From the NCBI GenBank assembly GCA_035063885.1, contig JAPSFM010000054.1:1-32778 (forward strand): 32,778 nt of DNA. Direction: 5' to 3'. Made by a program: the position numbers and the translations under genes. Position 1 is the stretch's first letter. The number at the start of each line of letters is the position of its first letter. Positions 32,660 through 32,778 of the stretch are shown here, in pieces. Source of the stretch: CAADGY01 sp900696665. Lineage in GTDB: Bacteria > Acidobacteriota > Terriglobia > Bryobacterales > Bryobacteraceae. Below the pieces are notes generated by a model. It was not told where the DNA came from. It did no database searches and saw only the letters and a program-made list of their open reading frames with translations.

Positions 32660-32778
32660 TGTCCATTCCGGACACATAGGTAACAGATTGTTCCTAAGAC
32701 ATAGGTAACACTTTGGGCCCGAAGGGGTTGTCGAGGGGCTGCAAAGTTTTCTCCTCCAGGTCGATATAACCCAGATCA
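32660..32778. mobile_element. Terminus of an insertion sequence, probably IS481-like, running off the window
   Basis: The likely end begins with TGTCC at 32660, nine bases after the tRNA CCA. TGTCC and GGACA (32660-32664, 32670-32674) form a short inverted repeat, and the 12-mer ACATAGGTAACA is repeated at 32674-32685 and 32699-32710. Such direct repeats at an end suggest transposase-binding sites. A transposase C-terminus follows on the minus strand. The other end is outside the window. Confidence 0.6.
32694..32778 (-). CDS. Transposase C-terminus (partial, 5' end outside window)
   Basis: The minus-strand frame from the window edge reads DLGYIDLEEKTLQPLDNPFG, then PKVLPMS, and stops at TAG (32696-32694). 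I recognise this as the usual C-terminus of integrase-core transposases of an IS481-like group: a DLGYxDLE strand followed by a LQPLDNPFG tail. Only 27 residues are visible, so the catalytic DDE residues cannot be checked and the family is a recollection rather than a search result. Confidence 0.65.
   Translation of the reverse strand, partial: DLGYIDLEEKTLQPLDNPFGPKVLPMS

Noticed and set aside
32514..32708. A 64-codon plus-strand frame over the tRNA gene
   Set aside because: It simply translates the tRNA; peptides of this kind are a common artefact at tRNA loci.
1..32778. CRISPR array, rRNA genes, riboswitch, phage or toxin-antitoxin modules
   Set aside because: Looked for and not found: no regularly spaced repeats, no rRNA-like segments, no cas, phage structural or antitoxin-like products among the real genes.

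Overview
The window reads as chromosomal DNA of an acidobacterium, most likely from the Bryobacterales (Solibacter/Bryobacter relatives). This rests on moderately high GC, two very long Oar-like TonB-dependent receptors with an N-terminal carboxypeptidase-regulatory domain, secreted DUF1080 and FAD-oxidoreductase proteins, and protein families that I recognise as typical of that group. LpxC and outer-membrane barrel proteins show a Gram-negative envelope. The taxonomy is inference; no marker gene such as rRNA is present.

Layout. (1) 1-5580, plus strand: a strong sigma70-type promoter, an Oar-like receptor and a Tat-exported FAD-dependent oxidoreductase with a C-terminal galactose-binding-like domain. 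(2) 5790-10148, plus strand: a tightly overlapping six-gene operon for cytochrome oxidase maturation (ctaA, ctaB, ABC ATPase, ABC-2 permease, SCO1 lipoprotein, DUF420/CtaM-like protein) with no oxidase subunits. (3) 10149-11435: repeat-bearing spacer and a secreted DUF1080 protein. (4) 11437-12642, minus strand: lpxC and a probable 57-residue membrane protein downstream. (5) 12816-17343, plus strand: polA, with a 3'-5' exonuclease domain that has lost its catalytic residues, coupled by ATGA overlaps to a clan GH-A glycoside hydrolase-like protein and a Tat-type aldo/keto reductase. (6) 26449-17350, minus strand: glutaryl-CoA dehydrogenase-like gene, LolD-like ATPase, ten-helix FtsX-type permease and AttH/CrtC-like lipocalin, followed by a second Oar-like receptor. 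(7) 26537-30629, plus strand: TPR/outer-membrane-barrel protein overlapping a predicted secreted TIM-barrel hydrolase. (8) 30641-32778: an SDR dehydrogenase, a small coiled-coil/basic-tail protein, a SAM methyltransferase, tRNA-Ala(CGC) and the end of an insertion sequence with its partial transposase.

How the parts fit. CtaA and CtaB make heme A, while SCO1 and the DUF420 protein serve copper delivery and oxidase assembly; the ABC exporter built into the same operon has no obvious assigned role and is one of the best candidates for undescribed biology. The LolD/FtsX/AttH set looks like an E. coli YbbA-YbbP-type or Agrobacterium Att-type envelope lipid system. The TPR-barrel and TIM-barrel pair resembles in architecture the PgaA/PgaB or NfrA exopolysaccharide machinery, but without a synthase. 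Several genes start at GTG or TTG, and a few lack a ribosome-binding site but have a -10-like hexamer immediately upstream, suggesting leaderless mRNAs. No CRISPR array, rRNA, riboswitch or prophage was seen.
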